A stretch of 63,350 nucleotides of DNA from JBDHAC01 sp039588215 (GCA_039588215.1 JBDHAD010000055.1:1-63350), one strand, 5' to 3'; positions 1 through 8,700 are shown, counted from the stretch's first letter. The notes: generated by a model not told the origin, from the sequence alone. Numbers and translations are program-made.

Positions 1-841
1 CGACATGCCCCAGCATCTCTTGCACGGACGCGAGATCCGCACCCCCCTCCAGAAGGTGCGTGGCGAAGCTGTGCCGCAGGGTGTGGGGCGTCACCCGCTT
101 GTGTAACGCGGCCCTCTCCACGTAGCGGCGCAGAATCTTCCACACGCCCATTCGGCTCAGCGGGCGCCCGTGGCGATTGAGGAATACTCTGCCGTCCGAC
201 GCTCCCCTGTCCAAGCGGGGCCTCGATTCTCGAAGGTAGCGCCGCAACGCGTGGCGCGCATCCGCTCCCACCGGCACCAGACGCTCTTTTCGGCCCTTCC
301 CCACGACCTGAACGAGGCCGTCGTCGAGATGTAGACCCAACAGTCGAAAGTCGATGAGCTCCGACACCCTAAGCCCACACCCGTACAAGACTTCGAGCAT
401 TGCCCGATCGCGGTGCGCCAACTCCAGCTCGGGTGACACCGCGGAGAGCAACCGCTCGATCTCGGGGTACGAGAGCACCTGTGGCAGCCGCCGCGCGGCG
501 CGGGGAGATTCGAGACGCTCGCTCGGGTCGGTCGACAGGACTCCTTCCTCGACGAGAAACCGGAACAGCGCGCGCAGCGCCGACAACTTTCGAGCGACCG
601 AGGACGCGGCCAACCCGGACTCCGCGAGTGCCGCGACGAAGTCACGCAGCAGGTCGTATGTGACGGCCGATGGCTGGGTGACGCCACACTCCCGAGCGAA
701 GGCGATCAATCGGCGGGCGTCCGCCTGGTAGGCTTCCAACGTGCTGGGCGAAAGCCCCCGCTCGAAGCTCAAGTAGTCTCGGAAGAGCTCGAGGCGGAAC
801 GCGCGCTCTGCCTCGAGCAGCTCGGTCTCCACCTTGATCAT
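1..841 (-). CDS. xerD: Tyrosine recombinase XerC/XerD, C-terminus cut by window edge
   Basis: Site-specific recombinase of the type that resolves chromosome dimers at dif. The 280 visible residues, from ATG at 841, show an N-terminal SAM-like DNA-binding domain (FRDYLSFERGLSPSTLEAY near the start) and most of the catalytic domain: the Arg box YGCGLRVSEL, the Lys in GKGRKER, the HxxR box in HTLRHSFATHLL, and the His of LGH. Only the last 20 or so residues, with the Tyr nucleophile, lie beyond base 1. It follows dedA by 12 nt on the same strand. XerC and XerD cannot be separated firmly here; the N-terminus looks slightly more XerD-like. Confidence 0.9.
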   Translation of the reverse strand, partial: MIKVETELLEAERAFRLELFRDYLSFERGLSPSTLEAYQADARRLIAFARECGVTQPSAVTYDLLRDFVAALAESGLAASSVARKLSALRALFRFLVEEGVLSTDPSERLESPRAARRLPQVLSYPEIERLLSAVSPELELAHRDRAMLEVLYGCGLRVSELIDFRLLGLHLDDGLVQVVGKGRKERLVPVGADARHALRRYLRESRPRLDRGASDGRVFLNRHGRPLSRMGVWKILRRYVERAALHKRVTPHTLRHSFATHLLEGGADLASVQEMLGHV

Positions 842-853
842 GGACTCCACCAA

Positions 854-1477
854 TCAGTTGTCTTCGCGATCATGCCGACTCCGAAACCACCAGAATGCGA
901 TGACCACGATCAACGCCAGCGCGACGCCGAGCAGCCAGTTGTTGGCGGCACCGAGCAGCTGGAACAGCCGCTCGATGTTGCGGGAGGCGAAGACCCCGGC
1001 GAAGACCATGACGGTATACCAGGCGAGCGACGCGCTCGCGAGCGGAATCGCGGTGCGCACGAAGCCAACCTTGGTGATGCCTGCGAATACCGGAATCAGA
1101 ACCCGCAGGACGGGGAGGAAGCGGCTCCCGAAGATCGCGATCAGCCCGTACCGTTCATAGAAGCCCGAGAGCTGGTTCAACTGGTGTGGCCGGAGGAGAC
1201 GCCTTCCCCAGCGCGTCTGGAAGATCCCGCGGCCATGCCGACGCGCCAGCGCATATATGAGCAACGCCGCGCTCACGTTGGACACCCACGCGACCGCGAG
1301 CACGGTCCCCACTTGCAGCCCTCCCCGATCGGAAAGGATGCCACCGAGAACCACGACGGTGTCGGAGGGCACGGGGGGAAAGATGTTCTCGACGGCCGCC
1401 CCGGCACCAAGGAGCACGTACGCCAGCCACATCGGAATCCCAAGCAGGAGCGCGAGTAGCGCTTCGAACTCAGCCAC
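854..1477 (-). CDS. DedA family inner-membrane protein
   Basis: DedA/SNARE-associated family integral membrane protein; relatives act in membrane homeostasis, some as polyprenyl-phosphate or lipid flippases. Hydrophobic throughout, with the family signatures GAAVENIFPPVPSD near the N-terminus and FGSRFLPVLRVLIPVFAG in the second half, typical of the two re-entrant loops. Start is uncertain: the frame is open to a TTG at 1510, but the GTG at 1477 overlaps the ispF stop by only 8 nt and gives a normal length of about 207 residues. The exact substrate cannot be told from sequence. Confidence 0.85.
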   Translation of the reverse strand: MAEFEALLALLLGIPMWLAYVLLGAGAAVENIFPPVPSDTVVVLGGILSDRGGLQVGTVLAVAWVSNVSAALLIYALARRHGRGIFQTRWGRRLLRPHQLNQLSGFYERYGLIAIFGSRFLPVLRVLIPVFAGITKVGFVRTAIPLASASLAWYTVMVFAGVFASRNIERLFQLLGAANNWLLGVALALIVVIAFWWFRSRHDREDN

Positions 1478-1988
1478 CGCCCGAGCGCATGCTGGCGAGA
1501 AGCGCGTCAATGTCGCGGATCTGGTCGACGGCAGCCACGGCGATCACGGCAATCCCCTCTCCCCGCCCGATCCAACCCATGCCCTCGTTGGTTTTTCCCT
1601 TGATCGACACGGTCCCCGGCGAGGTGTGGAGAGTCGCCCCCAGGCGCTCTGCCATCTGGTCGACGAACGGGGCAATCCGCGGTCGTTCCGCGATGATCGA
1701 CACGTCAACGTTCACGACCTGGTAATTCTCCATCTCCACGCGACGCACGGCCTCGGCCAGAAGAGAGAGTGAGTCCGCGTTCTCGTAGGCGGGGTCATCG
1801 TCCGGGAAAAGGCCGCCGATATGACCGAGGCGCGCGGCTCCCAGCAGCGCGTCGACTATGGCGTGGGCCACCGCGTCGCCGTCCGAGTGGGCAGCTAGGC
1901 CCGGTGCATCCGGAATCCGGACACCCCCGAGGACCAGCGGGCGAGTTTCATCGAAGCGGTGGGAGTCGTAACCGACGCCGACTCGCAT
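1470..1988 (-). CDS. ispF: 2-C-methyl-D-erythritol 2,4-cyclodiphosphate synthase
   Basis: Fifth enzyme of the MEP isoprenoid pathway; cyclises CDP-methylerythritol 2-phosphate with release of CMP. Zn-binding start GVGYDSHRF (Asp and His ligands), followed by LGGVRIP, HSDGDAVAHAIVDALLGAA with the third ligand, FPDDDP and the nucleotide-binding KGKTNEGMGWIGRGEG. At 172 residues it is slightly longer than the usual 156-160. The partner ispD lies far away at 45649-46335, so the two MEP genes are not fused or adjacent as they are in some bacteria. Minus-strand run between purE and dedA. Confidence 0.95.
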   Translation of the reverse strand: MRVGVGYDSHRFDETRPLVLGGVRIPDAPGLAAHSDGDAVAHAIVDALLGAARLGHIGGLFPDDDPAYENADSLSLLAEAVRRVEMENYQVVNVDVSIIAERPRIAPFVDQMAERLGATLHTSPGTVSIKGKTNEGMGWIGRGEGIAVIAVAAVDQIRDIDALLASMRSGGG

Positions 1989-2020
1989 GCGGGCACCTGC
2001 CTATCCGCGAGGACGATTCG

Positions 2021-2449
2021 TCAGCCGGGCGCCTCGCTCTCCGCTGACGAGAGACCCAGGATACGAAGCGCAAGATGTGCGGCGTTCTTGGCGCCGTCGA
2101 TCCCGACGGTCGCCACGGGCACGCCAGGCGGCATCTGGGCGATCGACAGCAGGGCATCCAAGCCGCCCAGCGTTCCGGCTGAAATGGGAACGCCAATGAC
2201 CGGCAGGGTGGTGTGCGCGGCAACGACGCCGGGCAATGCGGCTGCGAGACCCGCCCCGCAAATGACTACGCTGAAGCCGGCATCGCGGGCCCCGGCGGCC
2301 AACGCGGCCGTTCGCGCCGGATCCCGATGCGCGCTGCTCACCTCGAGCCGTACGTCCACGCCCCGGTCGTTCAAGATCTCGACCGCCTTCTCCATCACCG
2401 GGCGATCCGACTCGGAACCGATCAGCGCCAGGACGCGGGGTCGACTCAC
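2021..2449 (-). CDS. purE: N5-carboxyaminoimidazole ribonucleotide mutase-like PurE, atypical active-site loop
   Basis: PurE converts N5-CAIR to CAIR (class I) or carboxylates AIR (class II) in purine synthesis. Starting at GTG 2449, 142 residues: IGSESDRPVMEKAV, the catalytic SAHRDP loop, LPVIGVPISAGTLGGLDALL and IAQMPPGVPVATV are clear. The second conserved loop, GAGGAAHLPG in typical class I enzymes, reads GAGLAAALPG here, so the second active-site His (His75 in E. coli numbering) is Ala. The frame is open 53 codons further upstream, but that part overlaps fabF and has no PurE similarity. No purK lies beside it. Confidence 0.85.
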   Translation of the reverse strand: MSRPRVLALIGSESDRPVMEKAVEILNDRGVDVRLEVSSAHRDPARTAALAAGARDAGFSVVICGAGLAAALPGVVAAHTTLPVIGVPISAGTLGGLDALLSIAQMPPGVPVATVGIDGAKNAAHLALRILGLSSAESEAPG

Positions 2450-2483
2450 GGTCGATCTTCCAGGCAGAGAGCGAGCCGCAGAA

Positions 2484-3740
2484 TCAAGCGTCCCCGTCCC
2501 ATCTCTTGATCGCGAGACACACGTTGTGCCCCCCGAACCCGAACGAGTTGGAGAGCGCGTACGCCACGTCGCGCTCGATGGGGCCGCCGTGCGCGTATTC
2601 GAGGTCACATTCGGGATCGGCTTCTTCGAAGTTGATGGTCGGCGGGATCACGCCTCGTGCGCACGCGAGCGCCGCGATGGTCCCTTCGATGGCCCCCGAC
2701 GCACCGAGTGTGTGACCGGTCATCGACTTGGTCGAGCCGAGCACGAGGTCGTACGCGTGATCGCCGAACACCCCCTTTACCGCCGCAGTCTCGGCGGTGT
2801 CGTTCGCGGGCGTAGAGGTCCCGTGGGCGTTGACGTAATCGACCTGCTCAGGCCGGATCGCGGCGTCTTCGAGGGCCAGTACCATCGCCATCTGTGCGCC
2901 GGCCCCGTCAGGTGCGGGCGCGGTCAGGTGGTACGCGTCAGCGCTTTGACCGAACCCAACCAGCTCGGCGACGATGGGCGCCCCACGCTCGCGCGCGTGC
3001 TCCAACTCCTCGAGGACCATCATCGCCGCCCCCTCTCCGAGCACAAAACCGTCCCGATGCCGGTCAAAAGGCCTCGAGGCGCGAGCCGGATCATCGTTTC
3101 GCGTCGATAGGGCCTTCATCGACGCAAAGCCACCGACGCATAAGGGGGTGATGGTCGATTCCGTGCCACCCGTGATCATCGCGTCCGTCTCGCCGATGCG
3201 GACCGATCGATACGCGAGTCCCAGAGCATGAGCGCTGGATGCACAGGCCGATACGGTGGCGTAGTTGGGACCCTGGACTCCGTAACGCATCGAGATCATG
3301 CCCGGCGCCATATCGGCGATGAACATCGGGATGAAGAAGGGAGATACGCGGCGCGGCCCCTTCTCCAACAACTTGATGTGCTGCTCCTCGAGCAGTGGAA
3401 GCCCGCCGATCCCGGAGCCGATCACCACGCCTATGCGATGCGGAGTCGGTCCCGGGAGCCAATCTTCCAGCCCTGCGTTCCCGACCGCTTGTTGTGCGGT
3501 GGCGAGCGCGAACTGGACGAAGCGATCCGTCCGCCGGGCCTCCTTGCGGTCCATGTAGAGTTCCGGGTTGAACCCGTTCACCTCGCATGCGAAGTGAACA
3601 TCCTGGTCCGCATGGTCGAACTGCGTGATGGGGCCCGCTCCGCTCTCGCCGGCGATGAGCGCGGACCATGTAGACTCGGGGTCGAGTCCGATCGGTGTGA
3701 CCAGACCGACCCCGGTGATGACGACACGACGATTTGTCAT
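2484..3740 (-). CDS. fabF: 3-oxoacyl-ACP synthase II
   Basis: Condensing enzyme KAS II, which elongates acyl-ACP with malonyl-ACP in fatty acid synthesis. Full length, 418 residues. The catalytic triad is visible: Cys in TVSACASSAHALG, His in NAHGTSTPAND and His in KSMTGHTLGASG. The N-terminus RRVVITGVGLVTPIG and C-terminus NSFGFGGHN are diagnostic. It follows acpP by 36 nt, the usual acpP-fabF order, and belongs to the block plsX-fabD-fabG-acpP-fabF read on the minus strand. Confidence 0.97.
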   Translation of the reverse strand: MTNRRVVITGVGLVTPIGLDPESTWSALIAGESGAGPITQFDHADQDVHFACEVNGFNPELYMDRKEARRTDRFVQFALATAQQAVGNAGLEDWLPGPTPHRIGVVIGSGIGGLPLLEEQHIKLLEKGPRRVSPFFIPMFIADMAPGMISMRYGVQGPNYATVSACASSAHALGLAYRSVRIGETDAMITGGTESTITPLCVGGFASMKALSTRNDDPARASRPFDRHRDGFVLGEGAAMMVLEELEHARERGAPIVAELVGFGQSADAYHLTAPAPDGAGAQMAMVLALEDAAIRPEQVDYVNAHGTSTPANDTAETAAVKGVFGDHAYDLVLGSTKSMTGHTLGASGAIEGTIAALACARGVIPPTINFEEADPECDLEYAHGGPIERDVAYALSNSFGFGGHNVCLAIKRWDGDA

Positions 3741-3776
3741 GGAAGAAACGTTCAGATTCAGCCGTGCGAGATCCGG

Positions 3777-4010
3777 TTACTGCTTCTGCGCGAGGTAACC
3801 GATGGCTTGTCCCACGGTCTGCATCTGTTCGGCGTCCTCGTCGGGAATCTCGATCCCGAACTCTTCCTCGAACGCCATTACGAGTTCGACCGTATCGAGC
3901 GAGTCGGCACCGAGATCCTCCACAAAGGAGGCTTCATCGGTCACTTTTTCTTGCTCGACACCCAGTTCTTGGGCGATGATCTCTCTAACCCGTGCTGCAG
4001 TCTCGGACAT
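3777..4010 (-). CDS. acpP: Acyl carrier protein
   Basis: Carries growing acyl chains on 4'-phosphopantetheine. Start chosen at ATG 4010 (MSETAARVREII), with GGGAG 7-8 nt upstream; this gives 77 residues, the normal size. The attachment Ser is in LGADSLDTVEL. The protein is strongly acidic with the typical helix pattern FEEEFGIEIPDEDAEQ. Located between fabG and fabF. Confidence 0.97.
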   Translation of the reverse strand: MSETAARVREIIAQELGVEQEKVTDEASFVEDLGADSLDTVELVMAFEEEFGIEIPDEDAEQMQTVGQAIGYLAQKQ

Positions 4011-4110
4011 GCCTGCTCCCTTCCCTATTCGGGATTCCGGGGTCTCCACGATCCCGCGATCCTACGTCAGCGAGGAACCCGGCGTCATGCGCCGAATCCC
4101 ACCTCCGTCT

Positions 4111-4848
4111 TCACATCACCATGCCGCCGTCCACCACCACGACCTGACCCGTCATGTACGAGGCGGCGGGGCCAACCAGGAAGCGGACTACCCGGGCGAC
4201 ATCCTCCGGGGTCCCGATCCTGCCGAGCGGAACGCTCGCTAGCATCGATTCCCGCACTTCCTCAGGCAACGACGCGGTCATGTCCGTCTCGATGAAGCCG
4301 GGTGCGACGGCATTCGCAAGCACACCTCGACTCGCCAATTCCTGCGCGACGGACTTCGTGAGCGCGATCAGGCCCGCTTTGGACGCCGCATAGTTGGACT
4401 GCCCGCGGTTTCCCGTCAAGGCCACGATGCTGGAGATATTCACGATGCGGCCATCGCGCCGTTTCATCATGCCGCGAGCCACACTCCGTATCATACAGAA
4501 CGCACCGAACAGGTTCGTCTCGAGCACCTTGGACCATTCCTCGTCCTTCATCCGGACGAGGAGGTTGTCGCGCGTGATCCCGGCGTTGTTCACCAGGATG
4601 GCGGGCGGTCCCATCTCGCTCTCGACCCGAGCCACGAGCTCAGCGCACGCGTCCGGCCGCGCGACATCGCACTCGAACCCGTGGTGCCCGCCCTCTCCCA
4701 ATTCCGCCGCGGCCGCGCCCGCAAGCGCTTCGTCGAGGTCGACGACAGCCACACTCGCCCCCGCTTCCCCCAGCTCGCGCGAAATAACAAGACCGATACC
4801 GCGAGCGCCGCCCGTCACGATCGCGACTTTGCCCATCAGCTCACCCAT
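4111..4848 (-). CDS. fabG: 3-oxoacyl-ACP reductase
   Basis: NADPH-dependent SDR that reduces 3-ketoacyl-ACP. 245 residues: cofactor motif TGGARGIG at about residue 12, NNAG near 88, and the catalytic set Ser (NISSIVAL), Tyr and Lys (YAASK). The C-terminal GQVVVVDGGMVM is typical of FabG. A second in-frame Met four codons in is possible as the start. Lies 39 nt after fabD and 100 nt before acpP; the gap to acpP shows no structure I can recognise. Confidence 0.96.
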   Translation of the reverse strand: MGELMGKVAIVTGGARGIGLVISRELGEAGASVAVVDLDEALAGAAAAELGEGGHHGFECDVARPDACAELVARVESEMGPPAILVNNAGITRDNLLVRMKDEEWSKVLETNLFGAFCMIRSVARGMMKRRDGRIVNISSIVALTGNRGQSNYAASKAGLIALTKSVAQELASRGVLANAVAPGFIETDMTASLPEEVRESMLASVPLGRIGTPEDVARVVRFLVGPAASYMTGQVVVVDGGMVM

Positions 4849-4887
4849 GAACCCTCCTCTGCTAGATCAACCGGAGGTCAGCGCTAG

Positions 4888-5814
4888 CTAACCGAAGGTC
4901 AGCGCGTCCAATGCCTCCGCATCGCCGACCGCGGTGACCGAAAGCGATCGATCGATCCGGCGCAACAGCCCCGCCAGCACGTTCCCTGGTCCCAACTCGA
5001 GCCAGCGGGTCGGCTCCTCTTCGCGCATGCGCTCGACGCTCTCGACCCAGCGAACCGCCGATGTGAGCTGCGCCCGCAGCGTCGCCCGCGCCGTATCGGC
5101 GTCCCGTACCGCCTCCGCCGTCGCGTTTGCGATCACCGGGAAGCGGGGATCCATGGCAGGGGTGCCGGTGAGCGCCTCTTCAAGCCCGCCCGCGGCCACC
5201 TCCATCAAGGGTGAATGGAACGCTCCGCTCACGTTGAGGGGGAGGACCCGGCGGGCCCCCGCCTCCGTGGCCCGCTCGCATGCCGCGGAGACCGCATCGA
5301 CGTCGCCGCTGATCACGATCTGCCCGGGAGCATTCAGGTTGGCAGGCACGACCGTTCCCACCGAAACCGCTGCACAGATCTCCTCGATCTGCTCGGGCGT
5401 GAGCCCGAGAACCGCGGCCATCGTGCCAGGCCGTTCGGCACCGGACCGGGCCATCAGCTCGCCGCGGCGACGCACCAGTCGTAGGGCGTCGGCGAAGGTG
5501 AATGTTCCCGCCAAGAGGTGAGCCGTGAACTCCCCCAGAGAGTGACCCGCCGCCACGACAGCCGAGTCCGCCAGCATCTCTCGAGCGAGTGCCCACACGA
5601 CATAGCTGTGAAGTAGGATAGCGGGCTGGGCGTTCTCCGTGGCCGTGAGGTCTTCGCCCGGACCCGTCCAGCACAGCGTGCTGAGACGCACCTCCAGGAT
5701 GTCATCCGCTTCTTCGTACAGCTCGCGCGCCGTCGGAAAAGCCTGCGCCAGATCGCTCCCCATCCCGACGAATTGAGAGCCCTGTCCCGGCAGGAGTAGT
5801 GCGATTCGCGTCAT
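4888..5814 (-). CDS. fabD: Malonyl CoA-acyl carrier protein transacylase
   Basis: Transfers malonyl from CoA to ACP. 308 residues from ATG 5814, whose start overlaps the plsX stop as ATGA. Motifs: LPGQGSQFVGMG, nucleophile elbow GHSLGEF with the catalytic Ser, an Arg/His region ending in GAFHSPLM, and PVIANATA. The frame continues open upstream through plsX, but only the portion from 5814 has FabD similarity. Confidence 0.96.
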   Translation of the reverse strand: MTRIALLLPGQGSQFVGMGSDLAQAFPTARELYEEADDILEVRLSTLCWTGPGEDLTATENAQPAILLHSYVVWALAREMLADSAVVAAGHSLGEFTAHLLAGTFTFADALRLVRRRGELMARSGAERPGTMAAVLGLTPEQIEEICAAVSVGTVVPANLNAPGQIVISGDVDAVSAACERATEAGARRVLPLNVSGAFHSPLMEVAAGGLEEALTGTPAMDPRFPVIANATAEAVRDADTARATLRAQLTSAVRWVESVERMREEEPTRWLELGPGNVLAGLLRRIDRSLSVTAVGDAEALDALTFG

Positions 5815-6794
5815 GCCGTCCCTCCTGCCATCCGCTCTAGGTCGCGCCGCATATCGGCGACCATGCCCGCCCCAACGGAATCGATCGCGGCCCGTACCGC
5901 GTTCTTGATCGCGCGGGCGGGAGACGAGCCGTGACACAGAATCGACACGCCATCGACGCCGAGCAGTGGTGCGCCCCCATACTCCGTGTAGTCGAGAAAC
6001 CGGAAGAGCCCCTCGAGCTCCGTCTCGTCGGCCGGGGCGCCGCGCTTTAGGATTCCGAGGATGAACCCCGCCATCGACTCGTAGAACTTGAGGAGTACGT
6101 TTCCGACGAACCCGTCGCAGACGAGCACGTCGCACGGCCCTTCGATGATCTGGTGCCCCTCCACGTTGCCCACGAAATGCAGCGAGGAATCCTCGCTGAA
6201 GAGCCGGTGCGCGGCGAGCGCCAGGTCGCCACCCTTTTGTGCCTCCTCGCCAACGTTCAGGAGACCGACGCGGGGTTGCTCGATTCCGAGCAGATCCCGC
6301 ATGTAGATCGTACCGAGATGTGCGAACTGATGAAGGTGATCGGATCGGCAGTTCAAGTTCGCGCCTACATCCAGCACCAGAACCCGTCCCGAAGCCGCCG
6401 GGAATAGGGCTCCGACCGGCGGTCGGTCGACGCCCGGGAGCACCCCGAGCTTGAGTACCGACGCGGCCATCACCGCGCCGGTGGAGCCCGCGGAGATAAA
6501 CGCATCGGCGTCGCCGGCCCGAAGCGCCTCCAGACCCACGACGATCGAGCTGTCCGGCTTGCGACGTACAGCGAGGGCCGGAGGATCATGTGGTTCGATG
6601 CGCTCCGTCGCTGGCAAGATGCGAAGCGGCCCGGTGGAGGGGCGGTGCCCGAGCACTCCCTGGACGAGATCCGGCGGGCCAACGAGGAGGAACTCGACTT
6701 CATCCGGCCACGCCTCGACCGCCGCCCGGGCCGCCGCGATCGGGGCCTCGGGGGCCGAATCGCCTCCCAGGACGTCGAGTGCGACTCGAATCAT
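5811..6794 (-). CDS. plsX: Phosphate acyltransferase
   Basis: Makes acyl-phosphate from acyl-ACP, the first step of PlsX/PlsY phospholipid synthesis. 327 residues starting IRVALDVLGGDSAPE, with SAGSTGAVMA, DVGANLNCRSDHLHQFA, LNVGEEAQKG and VCDGFVGNVLLK, all family signatures. Translationally coupled to fabD through a 4-nt overlap. Upstream lies rpmF, 75 nt away, giving the common yceD-rpmF-plsX-fab order. Confidence 0.97.
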   Translation of the reverse strand: MIRVALDVLGGDSAPEAPIAAARAAVEAWPDEVEFLLVGPPDLVQGVLGHRPSTGPLRILPATERIEPHDPPALAVRRKPDSSIVVGLEALRAGDADAFISAGSTGAVMAASVLKLGVLPGVDRPPVGALFPAASGRVLVLDVGANLNCRSDHLHQFAHLGTIYMRDLLGIEQPRVGLLNVGEEAQKGGDLALAAHRLFSEDSSLHFVGNVEGHQIIEGPCDVLVCDGFVGNVLLKFYESMAGFILGILKRGAPADETELEGLFRFLDYTEYGGAPLLGVDGVSILCHGSSPARAIKNAVRAAIDSVGAGMVADMRRDLERMAGGTA

Positions 6795-6869
6795 ACGAAC
6801 CGCCGGCTAGGACAGTGGGGGGTTATGCGTGTCCGGAAGGGGCGACACGGCGCGGGCCGAGCTGGCGGC

Positions 6870-7052
6870 TCAGAACTCTTCGATTCGGATGACCTCGCGA
6901 TCACCATAATAGCCGCAGTTCGGGCACACGCGGTGTGGGCGGCGAGGGTCGCCACAACGCGGACACGCCTGATTGGCCGTCGCCTTGGCCTTGTCGTGCG
7001 TCCGACGCTTCCTCTTACGCTGTTTTGAAGTCCGTCGCTTCGGGACCGCCAT
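6870..7052 (-). CDS. rpmF: 50S ribosomal protein L32
   Basis: Small ribosomal protein of 60 residues. Basic N-terminus MAVPKRRTSKQRKRKRRTH, then a zinc ribbon with CPRCG and CPNCG pairs (the zinc-binding form), ending in an acidic tail. Lies between yceD and plsX. The 151-nt leader between yceD and this gene contains paired hairpins (7093-7140), which may affect its expression. Confidence 0.97.
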   Translation of the reverse strand: MAVPKRRTSKQRKRKRRTHDKAKATANQACPRCGDPRRPHRVCPNCGYYGDREVIRIEEF

Positions 7053-7092
7053 ATTGGACCTCTCCTGCTCTCATCAGTCGACACTAATGTAC

Positions 7093-7140
7093 CGCAACCA
7101 CGCTCTCGGCGTGGTCTGCAACCGCGCTCTCGGCGCGGAT
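7093..7140 (-). promoter_or_regulatory. Two tandem hairpins with a compensatory base change in the yceD-rpmF spacer
   Basis: Two adjacent 24-nt units each form a 6-bp stem with the same 5-nt loop. On the plus strand the first is CCACGC-TCTCG-GCGTGG (7098-7114) and the second CCGCGC-TCTCG-GCGCGG (7122-7138). They differ by one A-T to G-C pair, so pairing is kept. In the transcript the loop is CGAGA in both. They lie about 45-85 nt ahead of the rpmF start. No U-run follows, so this is not an ordinary terminator. Role unknown; a ribosomal-protein leader or processing site is possible. Confidence 0.5.
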
Positions 7141-7203
7141 TGAAGCCGCGTAACAGGCGAAGAAAACCACCTCGTGTCAAGAGGATCGATCGCTCTTGGC
7201 CCG

Positions 7204-7764
7204 TCAGCCCGTGTCCGGCGTGTCCTCACCGTGACGCGCCAGCGACCCGCGGACCGCTTCCAGGGCGGCCCATCTGGGGTCCGGCCCCTCCGGCGGACAG
7301 TCGCACTCCTCCGAATCCAGTCGTGCCCCGCACCGCGGGCATAACCCCGTGCAGTCGGGCCTGCACAGTGCGAACTCGGGGACAGCGAGCCATAGCTCCT
7401 CACGGATGGGCTGACGCAGGTCGATCTCCGCTGCGTCGGGGTCCAGGGGCCACACGCTGTCCTCTTCCGGCTCGGCCAGGCCACCGGTACGAAACCATGC
7501 CTCGAGCGATGATTGAATCTCGCAGCGTACCGGAGACAGGCAGCGTCGGCACTCCAGGGTGGCCGTGCCGCTGAGGCGGCCGACCACGCGCACGCCGGTG
7601 CCCTCCGCGGAACTCGCTCTGACCGTTATCGAGAGCGGACCGTCGAGAGCCTCCGGCACCTCGCCCAGTGCGACGCGCGGGGACTCCAGGGTCCGCTCCC
7701 AGGCTATGGAACCACCCCGCAGATCCGATACCGCGAGACGCAGGCTAGCGGGGCCTTCAGACAC
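7204..7764 (-). CDS. yceD: YceD family (DUF177) protein
   Basis: Conserved protein usually encoded just ahead of rpmF and linked to 23S rRNA/ribosome maturation. Start chosen at GTG 7764, 5 nt after the ndk stop; longer frames run back into ndk. 186 residues. Visible: CRRCLSPVRCEI in the middle and the C-terminal Cys-rich segment CRPDCTGLCPRCG with a later ECDC, then the typical end DPRWAALEAVRG. Function is inferred from family and position; no catalytic motif is seen. Confidence 0.88.
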   Translation of the reverse strand: MSEGPASLRLAVSDLRGGSIAWERTLESPRVALGEVPEALDGPLSITVRASSAEGTGVRVVGRLSGTATLECRRCLSPVRCEIQSSLEAWFRTGGLAEPEEDSVWPLDPDAAEIDLRQPIREELWLAVPEFALCRPDCTGLCPRCGARLDSEECDCPPEGPDPRWAALEAVRGSLARHGEDTPDTG

Positions 7765-7768
7765 ACCG

Positions 7769-8200
7769 CTACCGAGCGAGATCCAGATCGCTGAAGAAGA
7801 AAGCCAGCTCGCGGCGGGCGTTCTCCGAGGAGTCGGAGGCGTGGATCGCGTTCCTTTCCTTGCTCTCCGCATACAGAGCCCGGACCGTGCCCGGCGCTGC
7901 CGCCGCGGGATCCGTCGCCCCGATCACCTCGCGCAAGTGCGGTACGGCCTCCTCCCGGCACAGCGCCACGGGCACGCAGGGGCCGGACGTCATGAACTCC
8001 ACCAGCGAGTTGAAGAAGGGACGCTCTCGGTGGACGTCGTAGAAGGTCTCTGCGGCGGACCGCTCCAGCCGAACGACGCGGAGCGCGCGGATCTCGAACC
8101 CGGCGGTCTCCAACTCGTGCAAGATTCGTCCCGTCTTCCGTGCCGAATACGCATCCGGTTTGATGATCGCCAAGGTCAAGTCCCGGGTGTCGGCTGTCAT
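7769..8200 (-). CDS. ndk: Nucleoside diphosphate kinase
   Basis: Transfers the gamma phosphate between nucleoside triphosphates through a phospho-His. 143 residues: LTLAIIKPDA at the start, the catalytic His in NAIHASDS near residue 118, and the Ser/Glu that follow it. Overlaps the upstream CBS gene by 4 nt (ATGA), so the two are translationally coupled. Confidence 0.97.
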   Translation of the reverse strand: MTADTRDLTLAIIKPDAYSARKTGRILHELETAGFEIRALRVVRLERSAAETFYDVHRERPFFNSLVEFMTSGPCVPVALCREEAVPHLREVIGATDPAAAAPGTVRALYAESKERNAIHASDSSENARRELAFFFSDLDLAR

Positions 8201-8685
8201 TCGCCCTCGTCCTGAGCTGGATCCGTTTGCTCGACTGTCTCGCCGCTCAGTCGGGCGAGCAGCGTTCGAATGATGTCCCCGCGGGTCAGGAAGCCGACTA
8301 GCACTCCCTCCGCTACGACCGGGAGCCGCTCCATCTCCTTGTCCAGCATCAGGGCGGCGACGTCCGCGAGCGGCTGGTCGTCATTCACGCACATCACGCT
8401 TCGGTCCATGACCTCGCGCACCGCTACACCCCGCGGGCCCGCGAGGTCGAGCTCGCCCGCCGCCGGATCTCGGGTCTCGAGCCGGGGAAGGAACTGGCTC
8501 ATCACACTTCGGTCCGTGACGATCCCCAACACATGGCCGCTTTCATCGATCACCGGGATGGCCCGGACGTGTCGCTCCATCATCGTCTCGGCGATGCTGA
8601 GTAGCGGGGTCTCGGGCGTCGCGGTTATGACCGACGTCGTCATGACGTCACGTACGCTGATGTAGCGCTCGGCTTCCTCCGGCAT
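8197..8685 (-). CDS. CBS-domain pair protein
   Basis: 162-residue protein made of two CBS domains: VRDVMTTSVITATPETPL followed by HVLGIVTDRSV, and VREVMDRSVMCVNDDQPL followed by GFLTRGDIIRTLL. Such stand-alone Bateman modules bind adenine nucleotides and usually regulate a partner. Coupled to ndk by a 4-nt overlap and 15 nt after sucD, which suggests a role tied to nucleotide or energy state; the partner is not identifiable here. Confidence 0.9.
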   Translation of the reverse strand: MPEEAERYISVRDVMTTSVITATPETPLLSIAETMMERHVRAIPVIDESGHVLGIVTDRSVMSQFLPRLETRDPAAGELDLAGPRGVAVREVMDRSVMCVNDDQPLADVAALMLDKEMERLPVVAEGVLVGFLTRGDIIRTLLARLSGETVEQTDPAQDEGE

Positions 8686-8700
8686 TCGCGCCGTCCTTAG

